From an uncultured Bacteroidota bacterium (GTDB lineage Bacteria; Bacteroidota; Bacteroidia; JABEUT01): a stretch of DNA of 44,392 nt. Position numbers and translations under genes: made by a program. The stretch is taken from contig CAIWVW010000144.1 in the NCBI GenBank assembly GCA_903916255.1, positions 1 through 44,392 on the forward strand, in the 5' to 3' direction. Positions 30,305 to 37,204 of the stretch are shown here, piece after piece. The stretch's first letter is position 1. Each line of letters starts with the position of its first letter. Under the pieces are notes generated by a model. That model ran no database searches. It saw only the letters and a list, made by a program, of their open reading frames with translations, and was not told the origin of the DNA.

Positions 30305-30727
30305 ATGAAGATAAAAAGAGAAAATAAGTTCAGCGCGCATGTGGAGGCATCTGCCATGAACGATATTATGTTCTTCCTGCTGCTGTTCTTCCTGATTGTT
30401 TCGACACTGGTAAATCCCAGTATTGTGAAACTAACCTTGCCGAATTCGAAAAAGGTGCAGGAAATGAATAAGCAGGAAATAACTATATCTGTAACTGCTC
30501 CAACCCAACCGGGCTTGCATGACCAAAAGTATTACTTAAATAACCAGCAAATAGATTTAGTGGCTCTTGAGCCGGCTTTGAAAACTAAAATTATCGGGTT
30601 AACAGAACCAACAGCGGTATTAAGGTTTGACAAATCATTGACTATTGAAGACCTTGTGGATGTTCTTCAAATAGGCGCTGACCTCAAAATTAAAATGGTT
30701 TTGGCTACTCAACCGGCAAACAAATAG
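30305..30727 (+). CDS. exbD: ExbD/TolR family biopolymer transport protein
   Basis: A partner of ExbB with one TM and a periplasmic domain. 140 residues: a short cytoplasmic N-terminus (KIKRENKFSAHVEASAMND), then a single TM (IMFFLLLFFLIVSTLVNPS) with the expected Asp just before it (MNDIMFF). The periplasmic ExbD fold (VKLTLPNSKKVQE, ITISVTA, YYLNNQQIDL, AVLRFDKSLTIEDLVDVLQI) follows. Length is typical. It lies 3 nt before the tonB gene and 56 nt after exbB. Only one exbD is present here; many Bacteroidota operons carry two. Confidence 0.92.
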   Translation: MKIKRENKFSAHVEASAMNDIMFFLLLFFLIVSTLVNPSIVKLTLPNSKKVQEMNKQEITISVTAPTQPGLHDQKYYLNNQQIDLVALEPALKTKIIGLTEPTAVLRFDKSLTIEDLVDVLQIGADLKIKMVLATQPANK

Positions 30728-30730
30728 CAA

Positions 30731-31567
30731 ATGGCAACCGCTGCTCTATATGATAAGAAGGATGACGATACGCTGACCATTGGCGCGTTTTTCATGGGCT
30801 ATAAATTCCGGGCAGCCCTTATTACAATAGCTATTCACGCAGCGATATTGATATTTTTATGGTTGTTTTACATATACACCCCCATTCCGCCGTTTCCTCC
30901 TGCACCTAATACGCCGGAACTGGAACTAGATTTGGTTAGTGGCGGCGGTGGCGGCAGTGCAAGTAATGCAGGTAGTGCAACAAATGCCGTTACACCTGTG
31001 GCAAAAGCCCCTGTGGCAAATGCACCTACCATAAATAACGATGTGGAGGCATCCACACCAATACCAAGTAATACGGCTAAGGTGCAACCGAAACGCGTCG
31101 ATACTGTTCCCAAGCCTCCTCAGCCCAGTGTAGAACTGGCAAGCGCTTTAAGTAAATTTAAAACTGCCAAAGCCAGCAGCAACGGTGGAGGCAACGGCGC
31201 CGGCAGTGGAGATATGGGACTTGGCGGCACCGGCGGAGGAACTGGACATGGAACGGGAACAGGACCCGGAGCTGGCGTTGGAGCAGGCGATGGAAAATTT
31301 GGCTATGACTTGAACGGACGCCAATTGGTAACCCGCCCAAGGTTGGTGACCAATAACCCTGAACAAGGGCAAATTGTGGTGGGCATAACCGTTGACCAGG
31401 ATGGCAATGTAACAGAGGCTACACCCGGTGTAAAAGGGACAACCCTAAATGATGCCTCCTTGTATGAACTGGTGAAAAATGCCGCGTTAAAAACCAAGTT
31501 TAACAGAAGCACAGGCGATACGCCGGAACAATACGGTACTATTACATTTAGGTTTGTTATACAGTAG
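30731..31567 (+). CDS. TonB-family energy transducer
   Basis: Transmits the ExbB/ExbD proton motive force to outer-membrane receptors. 278 residues: cytoplasmic N-terminus, one TM (AALITIAIHAAILIFLWLFY), a Pro-rich periplasmic start (TPIPPFPPAPNTPELELDLV), and a long linker that is Ala/Thr/Pro-rich and then Gly-rich (about 150-195). The TonB C-terminal domain (about 200-278: RPRLVTNNPEQGQIVVGITV, DGNVTEATPG, YGTITFRFVIQ) completes it. The Gly-rich linker is longer than in classical TonB. Start ATG 30731, 3 nt after exbD. Last gene of the operon; a half copy of a dispersed hairpin element lies 24 nt after the stop. Confidence 0.9.
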   Translation: MATAALYDKKDDDTLTIGAFFMGYKFRAALITIAIHAAILIFLWLFYIYTPIPPFPPAPNTPELELDLVSGGGGGSASNAGSATNAVTPVAKAPVANAPTINNDVEASTPIPSNTAKVQPKRVDTVPKPPQPSVELASALSKFKTAKASSNGGGNGAGSGDMGLGGTGGGTGHGTGTGPGAGVGAGDGKFGYDLNGRQLVTRPRLVTNNPEQGQIVVGITVDQDGNVTEATPGVKGTTLNDASLYELVKNAALKTKFNRSTGDTPEQYGTITFRFVIQ

Positions 31568-31590
31568 TTTTTCGTAATTATTATCGCGTC

Positions 31591-31619
31591 CGTCATTGCG
31601 AGGCTTTGCGAAGCAATCT
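31591..31619 (+). repeat. Dispersed CGTCATTGCGAAGCAATCT element, half copy 3
   Basis: CGTCATTGCGAGGCTTTGCG followed by AAGCAATCT. It matches the right arm of the copy at 8610-8689 read in reverse complement. No opposing arm was found nearby. Confidence 0.75.
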
Positions 31620-31718
31620 TACCCAATCGGAAGTTTTTCACCACTAAGTTCACAAAGTAAATACACACAAAGTTTCACTAAGAAAAACATGCATTTTTTC
31701 TGCGATTTAAAAAATTTA

Positions 31719-31757
31719 TATGTCACACTTTTACACGGTTTTCAAAAGTGTGACATA
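31719..31757. repeat. Perfect 14-bp hairpin TATGTCACACTTTT/AAAAGTGTGACATA
   Basis: Arms 31719-31732 and 31744-31757, 11-nt loop ACACGGTTTTC. The arms hold TGTCACA/TGTGACA, reminiscent of Crp/Fnr-type half sites, but the spacing is not operator-like. It could be an operator, an RNA structure or a mobile-element remnant. Confidence 0.6.
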
Positions 31758-31935
31758 AGCACTTTTATTCAGATATTCAGATGATTGCGATATGTCACGG
31801 TTTTTCACCAACTGTGATATAAAACGGTGGGTGGCAAATGCCACACATTTACCACACAATAACCCAAACCTACTATACAATAAGTGAAAGCCGCCGTTTA
31901 ATAAGTGGGGGCTATTCTAGGATGGAGAAATTTCT

Positions 31936-31943
31936 TATCTTTA
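31936..31943 (+). promoter_or_regulatory. -7-like box (TATCTTTA) 4 nt from the GloVer lipoprotein start
   Basis: One mismatch to TAnnTTTG, in TATCTTTATGGAATG, predicting a leaderless mRNA. Confidence 0.4.
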
Positions 31944-31947
31944 TGGA

Positions 31948-33123
31948 ATGAAAAAGCAAATTCTTATTGCCGGTTTGTTACTGCTTATTATCTCCTGCAA
32001 AAAGTCAGCCGAAACCCCACCCTCGAATGTCACAACCGCACCTACGGCAAACGGAGGCACATACACTACTCTTTTTAGTTTTAATGAAAGCAACGGAGCT
32101 TACCCCTATGGCTCATTAGTCGTTTCGGGGAATACGCTATATGGAATGACATCATCAGGAGGCGCTAACGGAGACGGAACTATTTTTAGCATCAGTAACA
32201 GCGGCAGCGCATTTACAATTATGCATAACTTCAGCGGAGGAACCGCGGATGGCAACCAACCTTATGGCGATTTAACACTTTTGAGCGGAAGCTTATTTGG
32301 AATGACTAAACAGGGAGGGGCTAACAATAAAGGTGTATTGTTTTCTATTAATTTGGATGGAAGCGGATTTACGCTGCTTCATACTTTTGGTGGAGGAGAT
32401 GACGGGGCATATCCGCAGGGAGATTTAACCGTAAGCGGAACAACGCTTTATGGAACCACAACGCAGGGAGGAGCTAATGGAAGCGGATGCATTTTTTCAA
32501 TAGATGCCTCTGGCGCAAATTATAATCGCTTTTATGATTTGAATACCGCTAACGGATATACCCCTTTAGCGGGTATAACACTTTCATATGGCGATACGGC
32601 TATCTATGGCACGACCAGTTTAGGCGGGGGAGCTTTTAATGGAGGTGTTGTATTTTCATATAAACCCGGACTTATGGTTTATCAGAACCTGATTGTTTTT
32701 AACTCTGTAATGGGGTTGAAACCGGAAGGTTCTTTGCTTCTTTCGGGAACTAAGTTATACGGGATGGCAAGTGCAGGAGGAAAAAATAATGTTGGAGCTA
32801 TTTTTTCTTACGATGTTCTTTCTAAAACCTATACTGATATGTTCGATTTTGATGGAGGTGACGGTGCTTCCCCTTATGGTGCTTTAATACTAAATGGAAG
32901 TACTATGTATGGAATGACAAATGCCGGCGGTGAGTATTTGGCAGGCAATATTTTCACAATTAATACCAATGACAGCTCCTACGTTAACATTTTCAGTTTC
33001 GGTGCTGGAACTTTTGGCGCCTACCCTCAGGGCTCTTTAGTGCTGTCAAAAAATGTGCTGTATGGTATGACCTCTTCGGGTGGCGTAAATGGATACGGAA
33101 CTATTTTCAGTTGCTCACTATAA
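31948..33123 (+). CDS. Lipoprotein with GloVer-type tandem repeats
   Basis: A 391-residue predicted lipoprotein: MKKQILIAGLLLLIISCKKS with lipobox IISC, Cys17 lipidated. Repeated units of about 40-45 residues carry the GloVer (TIGR03803-like) pattern: LYGMTSSGGANGDGTIFSI, LFGMTKQGGANNKGVLFSI, LYGTTTQGGANGSGCIFSI. Eight or so units, alternating with FNESNGAYPYGSLVVSG-type segments, predict a beta-propeller. The function of such repeats is not established. Lys residues follow the lipid Cys; whether it is surface-exposed is not decided by the sequence. Single gene, converging with the second NHL gene. Confidence 0.85.
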   Translation: MKKQILIAGLLLLIISCKKSAETPPSNVTTAPTANGGTYTTLFSFNESNGAYPYGSLVVSGNTLYGMTSSGGANGDGTIFSISNSGSAFTIMHNFSGGTADGNQPYGDLTLLSGSLFGMTKQGGANNKGVLFSINLDGSGFTLLHTFGGGDDGAYPQGDLTVSGTTLYGTTTQGGANGSGCIFSIDASGANYNRFYDLNTANGYTPLAGITLSYGDTAIYGTTSLGGGAFNGGVVFSYKPGLMVYQNLIVFNSVMGLKPEGSLLLSGTKLYGMASAGGKNNVGAIFSYDVLSKTYTDMFDFDGGDGASPYGALILNGSTMYGMTNAGGEYLAGNIFTINTNDSSYVNIFSFGAGTFGAYPQGSLVLSKNVLYGMTSSGGVNGYGTIFSCSL

Positions 33124-33192
33124 AAGTATAATTCTAACAAGATAGCAGAAATGGGCAAGGTAATTACTAAAAATAATACTTCCATGAAAATC

Positions 33193-33246
33193 TGTAATCT
33201 CCATGCCTCCGTGGTTTGTATTTTTAACACAGAGACATGGATTACA
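33193..33246. repeat. Inverted repeat (TGTAATCTCCATGCCTCCGTG word)
   Basis: Left arm 33193-33213 pairs imperfectly with right arm 33228-33246 (CACAGAGACATGGATTACA). The loop is short and T-rich. It lies in the convergent gap between the GloVer and NHL genes, so it may terminate either. Confidence 0.7.
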
Positions 33247-33267
33247 TTAAAGTAGTGGGATAAGCAA

Positions 33268-34641
33268 CTACTCCTTAATAAACTTCACCACTTCGGAAGA
33301 AGCAGTGTTTGAAATCTTTATAAAGTACATTCCCGCAGAAAGCGTTGAAACATCCACAGAAGCGTTTGAATTTACAATAGATAATGGCGAATTGATAATT
33401 GCTCTGCCTGTAATGTCCATAATTTCAAGGGTGCTTTGAGCAGAATTGTAGGTTGCGGAAAAAGCAATATTCAGGATATTTGAAACAGGGTTAGGATAAA
33501 CAGAGAAGTTGCCCGATGCCGAAATTTCAGGCACTGTAGAAACGTATGCATTCACTTCGCGGATGCGGAAATTTAATAAATCACCAATAAATATATTGGA
33601 AGCTCCGTCTAAAGCCACTGCAAATGGGTAGTTCAATTCTGCGTTAAGCGCTTGTCCGCCGTCACCGTCGAATCCGGGTAGGCCGTTACCAGCCAGCATG
33701 GTTTCATTGCCATTGGAAGGGGTAAGTTCACGAATTACGCCTGTGCCCACATCCGATATATATACATTTCCGTTTACATCGCAGGCTACATCGGTAGGGT
33801 AGCTGATGGGTACGCTGGTGGCTGTGCCATTGGTCAGTTCCGGAGTAAACACGCCATGTATTCCGGCTACGGTGCTTATAATACCCGATGAAATAGTAAC
33901 CTTGCGTACTACCGCATTTTCCCAATCGGCTATATACAGGTTGCCTGAATTATCTAATGAAATACCAAGCGGCTGGTTAAGTTGGGCTGCTGTTGCGGCT
34001 GCTCCGTCTCCACTGAATCCGTGCCTGCCTGTTCCTGCAAAGGCATAAATATTTCCGTTGGCTGCATCAACCACGCGCACGCGGCTGTTTCCGGTGTCGG
34101 CATCGGCAATGTAAACATTGCCTAAATTATCTACTGCTATTCCCGTAGGTGCTTCAAACCTGCAATTAGTAGCAGCGGAATCATCGCCTGAGTTTCCAAA
34201 AATACCTGTTCCGGCAAAGGTGTTTATTACACCGGTCGATTTGGTTATTTTACGCACAACCCCATTCCCGCCATCGGTAAAATAAACATCGCCGCCCGGG
34301 CCTATTGCTATTGCTACAGGGTAGTCGATAGCTGCATTTACGGCCAGTCCGTAATCGCCTGTATAGCCGGGGGTGCCGGTTCCTGCAATGGTAGCTATTA
34401 TGCCTGTTTGTTTGTACACTTTACGGATACGGTTGTTCTGCGCATCGGCAATATATACGTTGTCGGAATCATCGACTGCAATAAACTGTATGGTATCCAA
34501 TTTAGAATTGGTGGCGGAGGTTCCGTCGCCCGCAAATCCGGCAATTCCGTCTCCGGCAATAGTATTAATTATTCCCGATTGGGCATGGATAGTTGCGAGT
34601 GAAGAACTAACAGCTAAGAGTAAAAAAGTAAGTTTTTTCAT
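33268..34641 (-). CDS. Secreted NHL-repeat protein with T9SS type A sorting domain (second copy)
   Basis: 457 residues with a signal peptide (MKKLTFLLLAVSSSLATIHA). Six NHL repeats of about 55-60 residues (INTIAGDGIAGFAGDGT, NVYIADAQNNRIRKV, ATAAQLNQPLGISLDNSGNL) predict a beta-propeller with blades less alike than in the protein at 24386-25732. The C-terminal type A sorting domain begins near 375 (NFSVYPNPVSNILNIAF, MDITGRAIINSPL, SAGMYFIKIS). The same architecture in two non-adjacent genes implies paralogues. A TATTTTTG box lies at 34674-34681. The DUF1624 gene is divergent. Confidence 0.87.
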   Translation of the reverse strand: MKKLTFLLLAVSSSLATIHAQSGIINTIAGDGIAGFAGDGTSATNSKLDTIQFIAVDDSDNVYIADAQNNRIRKVYKQTGIIATIAGTGTPGYTGDYGLAVNAAIDYPVAIAIGPGGDVYFTDGGNGVVRKITKSTGVINTFAGTGIFGNSGDDSAATNCRFEAPTGIAVDNLGNVYIADADTGNSRVRVVDAANGNIYAFAGTGRHGFSGDGAAATAAQLNQPLGISLDNSGNLYIADWENAVVRKVTISSGIISTVAGIHGVFTPELTNGTATSVPISYPTDVACDVNGNVYISDVGTGVIRELTPSNGNETMLAGNGLPGFDGDGGQALNAELNYPFAVALDGASNIFIGDLLNFRIREVNAYVSTVPEISASGNFSVYPNPVSNILNIAFSATYNSAQSTLEIMDITGRAIINSPLSIVNSNASVDVSTLSAGMYFIKISNTASSEVVKFIKE

Positions 34642-34673
34642 GGATGTGAGTTTTATAAAAGGCGTAATAATTG

Positions 34674-34681
34674 CAAAAATA
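34674..34681 (-). promoter_or_regulatory. -7 box (TATTTTTG) of the second NHL gene
   Basis: An exact TAnnTTTG match on the minus strand, 32 nt before the ATG. Confidence 0.4.
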
Positions 34682-34762
34682 ACTATAAATACGAGATAAA
34701 AAGGAACAAATAATCTATAAGCAATAGATAATGTTTACATTTGGTGTTATATACTTCCACCC

Positions 34763-35899
34763 ATGAAGCCTTTGCGCATACAATCTATTGATGCTCTGAG
34801 GGGGCTGATAATGATAATTATGGCCCTCGACCATATCAGGGATTTCTTTCATTTCGACGCATTTTTGCATAATCCGCTCGATCTAAGGTATTCGCCCTAT
34901 CCCTTATTTATGACCCGGTGGATTACCCACTTTTGCGCCCCTACGTTTATATTGCTTACAGGTGTTTCGGCATACCTTTACGGGTTGAAGCATACAAAAG
35001 CCGAATTAAGCCGCTTTTTGTTTACAAGGGGGCTTTGGCTGGTATTTCTTGAAATTACTGTGGTTGCTATCGGTTGGAAATATAATTTCGATTTTCAGCA
35101 TACCATATTAATGGTTATTTGGGCTATCGGTATGGCAATGATTTTCCTTTCCGCTATGGTTTGGCTGCCTTATGCTGCCATATTGGGAATTGGGTTGCTT
35201 ATTGTTTGTACGCACAATCTTTTCGACTCGGTTCATGTTACACCCGGCACGTTTTGGAGTGATGTATGGATGATTCTTCACCAGCAAGGCTACATTGCAT
35301 TTAATGATAAGGCAGGGGTGTTTATATTTTATACGCTGCTTCCCTATTTCGGGCTTATATGTGCCGGTTATGGTTTTGGAAAGGTTTTTGCCCCGCAAGT
35401 GGAGGCGGCAGTCCGCAAAAGGACATTGCTTTTTACCGGGCTGGTATGTATTGTTGCATTTATTGTTTTACGCCTGATTAATAAGTATGGCGACCCACAA
35501 CCCTGGGATTACCAGGTGCCATGGCGCTATACGTTCGCTTCCTTTATAAACTGTACCAAATATCCGGTATCGCTCCAATTTGCGTTAATGATACTGGGTC
35601 CGGCCATATTAATTTTATATGCTCTTGACGGGGTGCAAAACCGGTTAACTAATTTTCTGGTTACAATAGGCAAGGTTCCTATGTTCTATTACATTGTGCA
35701 TATTTACCTTATACATGCAATAGCAATGGTAATGGATGATAAAAGCCCCAATACCCCATTTGGTGTACAGGGTAAATATCACCTGTGGACAGTTTATGTT
35801 ATTTGGGTTTGTGTAGTAGCGGCGCTCTATTTGCCATGTAAATGGTATGGAAAATACAAATCGGCCCATCCGGAAAATTGGTGGCTCAGTTACATATAA
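34763..35899 (+). CDS. DUF1624 / heparan-alpha-glucosaminide N-acetyltransferase-like membrane protein
   Basis: 378 residues with about ten hydrophobic segments. The N-terminus RIQSIDALRGLIMIIMALDH is the signature of the DUF1624/HGSNAT and wider acyltransferase-3-like families. Further family-like segments are FCAPTFILLTGVSAYLYG, FLFTRGLWLVFLEITVV, YIAFNDKAGVFIFYTLLPYF and YYIVHIYLIHAIAMVMDD (conserved His near the C-terminus). Members transfer acetyl groups across membranes, but the substrate is unknown. The start at ATG 34763 places the SIDALRGL motif at residues 8-15, as expected. Single gene, divergent from the second NHL gene, followed by a long non-coding gap. Confidence 0.82.
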   Translation: MKPLRIQSIDALRGLIMIIMALDHIRDFFHFDAFLHNPLDLRYSPYPLFMTRWITHFCAPTFILLTGVSAYLYGLKHTKAELSRFLFTRGLWLVFLEITVVAIGWKYNFDFQHTILMVIWAIGMAMIFLSAMVWLPYAAILGIGLLIVCTHNLFDSVHVTPGTFWSDVWMILHQQGYIAFNDKAGVFIFYTLLPYFGLICAGYGFGKVFAPQVEAAVRKRTLLFTGLVCIVAFIVLRLINKYGDPQPWDYQVPWRYTFASFINCTKYPVSLQFALMILGPAILILYALDGVQNRLTNFLVTIGKVPMFYYIVHIYLIHAIAMVMDDKSPNTPFGVQGKYHLWTVYVIWVCVVAALYLPCKWYGKYKSAHPENWWLSYI

Positions 35900-35940
35900 A
35901 CTTTAATGGTTTTTGGAAAGGAAATATTCTCCGAAGTATT

Positions 35941-36104
35941 AAAAAATGCATTTCGGCAGAGGCGCCTTCCCCTGAACGGCCTCCCCTGCCTACGTGCATA
36001 TACTAATTAACCACACCAAACATTATTAACACTTGCAGCAAGTACCAAAATTACTGCATTATTTAGGCGTATGTATGATTTAGACGATACGATTTCGAAT
36101 AACC
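35941..36104 (-). ncRNA. Candidate small RNA of about 160 nt (promoter box to terminator-like hairpin)
   Basis: An exact TATCTTTG box on the minus strand (36109-36116) faces a gene-free stretch. That stretch ends in a GC-rich stem-loop (GGCAGgGGaGGC ... GCCTCTGCC, extended by outer TGCA/TGCA pairs, 35947-35998) followed by TTTTTT (35946-35941). This is the layout of an independent sRNA gene. A GGAA in the hairpin loop recalls SRP RNA, but the conserved AGCAGC partner is absent, so it is not called ffs. The evidence is structural only. Confidence 0.3.
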
Positions 36105-36108
36105 TTCG

Positions 36109-36116
36109 CAAAGATA
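36109..36116 (-). promoter_or_regulatory. Orphan -7 box (TATCTTTG) without a downstream ORF
   Basis: An exact TAnnTTTG match on the minus strand within TATCTATCTTTGCG. No minus-strand gene lies downstream before 35899; see the candidate sRNA. Confidence 0.4.
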
Positions 36117-36248
36117 GATAAAAAAATACCTATAACTCCTTTTTTTGTGCCGCAAGTTAAAATATAAAGATTAAAAGTATTTTACCGATACTCTCATAAT
36201 GCCTTTATTATTTAACAAACTGGTAAGATTCGAGGAAAGGAATTATGT

Positions 36249-36256
36249 TATCTTTG
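36249..36256 (+). promoter_or_regulatory. -7 box (TATCTTTG) of the VOC gene
   Basis: An exact TAnnTTTG match 34 nt before the ATG at 36291. The leader is very A-rich just before the start. Confidence 0.55.
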
Positions 36257-36290
36257 TGGGTAATTAAAAACAAATTAAATTTCAAATAAA

Positions 36291-36677
36291 ATGGACAAGA
36301 CGACAAACGCATTAAACTGGTTCGAAATACCTGCAACAGATATTTCGAGGGCTGCCAAATTTTATGAAACTATTTTCGGTAATAAAATGGATTCGATGGG
36401 CGAAATGATGGGTATGAAAATGATGAGCTTTCCTGCCGAAATGGGTAATGGAAAGGTTTCAGGCGCTTTAGTTGAAGGCCCTTCGCACAAACCAAGTATG
36501 GATGGCGCGGTTATTTACCTGAATGCAAACCCCAGCATTGATGCAGTTATTGGCAGAATTGAAACCGCCGGAGGAAAAATGATTATGCCTAAAATGCAAA
36601 TAAGCCCGGAGATTGGCTATATGGCCTTCTTTGTGGATACCGAAGGTAACAGAGTGGCTTTGCACGCGCAGAACTAA
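36291..36677 (+). CDS. VOC-superfamily (glyoxalase-like) protein
   Basis: 128 residues, a single VOC module pair: ALNWFEIPATDISRAAKFYE at the N-terminus, GKVSGALVEGPSHKPSMDG in the middle, and the second beta-alpha-beta unit (AVIYLNANPSIDAVIGRIET, GYMAFFVDTEGNRVALHAQ). Members include glyoxalase I, dioxygenases and resistance proteins; nothing in this sequence fixes the reaction. A candidate metal ligand is the Glu of the EIP segment, but the family's usual first-strand His is replaced. A Met-rich stretch (KMDSMGEMMGMKMMSF) is notable. Single gene with its own promoter; it converges with the lpxB-paaI operon. Confidence 0.87.
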   Translation: MDKTTNALNWFEIPATDISRAAKFYETIFGNKMDSMGEMMGMKMMSFPAEMGNGKVSGALVEGPSHKPSMDGAVIYLNANPSIDAVIGRIETAGGKMIMPKMQISPEIGYMAFFVDTEGNRVALHAQN

Positions 36678-36690
36678 GTTTTAAGTAGTA

Positions 36691-36762
36691 TCGTGTATTG
36701 AGTAGTGGGTAGTGTGTCAGTTTTGAATAAATACACAATACTCATTACACAGTACTCAATAC
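36691..36762. repeat. Word palindrome (GTATTGAGTAGTGGGTAGTG word)
   Basis: Left arm 36691-36717 and right arm 36733-36762 (ACACAATACTCATTACACAG) are inverted runs of a GTATTGAGTAnTG-type word. It lies in the convergent gap between the VOC gene and paaI. Confidence 0.75.
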
Positions 36763-36774
36763 TTTTATAGTTCT

Positions 36775-37191
36775 TTAAAGCCATTCTTTCGATGTGCGGT
36801 ACACTGTGCCTTTGAAGAGCGCTACTGTATTACCATCATTGGTAACTGTGATGTAGTATATTCCGACCTTATTAGATAAGCTTTCTTCCTTGGCTGTGGC
36901 TATTATTTCATCTCCTTCCTGAAGTGAAACGGTATGTGAAATGGATGTTTCTATAGATACACTTTTCCGTCCGTGTGAATTGGAAGCAAACGCCAAAGCG
37001 CTATCAGCAAGGGAATAAGCAATTCCGCCATGGGCGATGGTGAAGCCGTTCAGCATTTCTTTTCGGATTTTCATTTTCAAAACACAATGTCCCGGTTCTA
37101 CCGTAACCCGTTCTATACCCAGCCATTGGCTGAAATAGTCGTTTTCAAACATTGTATCTACAACCTTTTTCGCTACTGCATGCTTGTCCAT
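36775..37191 (-). CDS. paaI: Hotdog-fold thioesterase, PaaI-like
   Basis: 138 residues, a single hotdog domain. The family core is LNGFTIAHGGIAYSLADSAL (His-Gly-Gly followed by the hotdog helix), then FASNSHGRKSVSIETSISH, and the C-terminal strands VGIYYITVTNDGNTVALFKG. This closely follows the phenylacetate-pathway thioesterase PaaI pattern, which hydrolyses aryl-CoA intermediates. No other paa gene is in the window, so the physiological substrate is uncertain. ATG 37191 is used; the frame extends to a TTG at 37203. It is 14 nt past the comEC stop, the last gene of the operon. Confidence 0.8.
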   Translation of the reverse strand: MDKHAVAKKVVDTMFENDYFSQWLGIERVTVEPGHCVLKMKIRKEMLNGFTIAHGGIAYSLADSALAFASNSHGRKSVSIETSISHTVSLQEGDEIIATAKEESLSNKVGIYYITVTNDGNTVALFKGTVYRTSKEWL

Positions 37192-37204
37192 ATTTTTGTT
37201 CAAA

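Larger units (their letters stand above)
31568..31947. other. 380-nt gap between tonB and the GloVer lipoprotein: repeats and a hairpin
   Basis: No gene seen. Contents in order: half of a CGTCATTGCGAGG-type dispersed element (31591-31619); a degraded CCACTAAG-word stretch (about 31638-31685); a perfect 14-bp hairpin (31719-31757); a weaker TATGTCACGG/AACTGTGATATA pair (about 31785-31820); and a -7-like box next to the GloVer gene (31936-31943). Confidence 0.7.
35900..36290. other. 391-nt non-coding gap between the DUF1624 and VOC genes
   Basis: No protein-coding gene seen. It holds a GC-rich hairpin followed on the minus strand by T6 (35941-35999), an orphan minus-strand -7 box (36109-36116), and the VOC promoter box (36249-36256). 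Together the first two suggest a minus-strand small RNA. Confidence 0.6.

Noticed and set aside
35941-35999. SRP RNA (ffs) from the GGAA-containing hairpin
   Set aside because: The conserved AGCAGC side of helix 8 and its internal loop are missing, so only a generic sRNA/terminator candidate is kept.
539-36762. CRISPR array from the repeated words
   Set aside because: Words are either directly adjacent or inverted, without regular unique spacers, and no cas genes are present.
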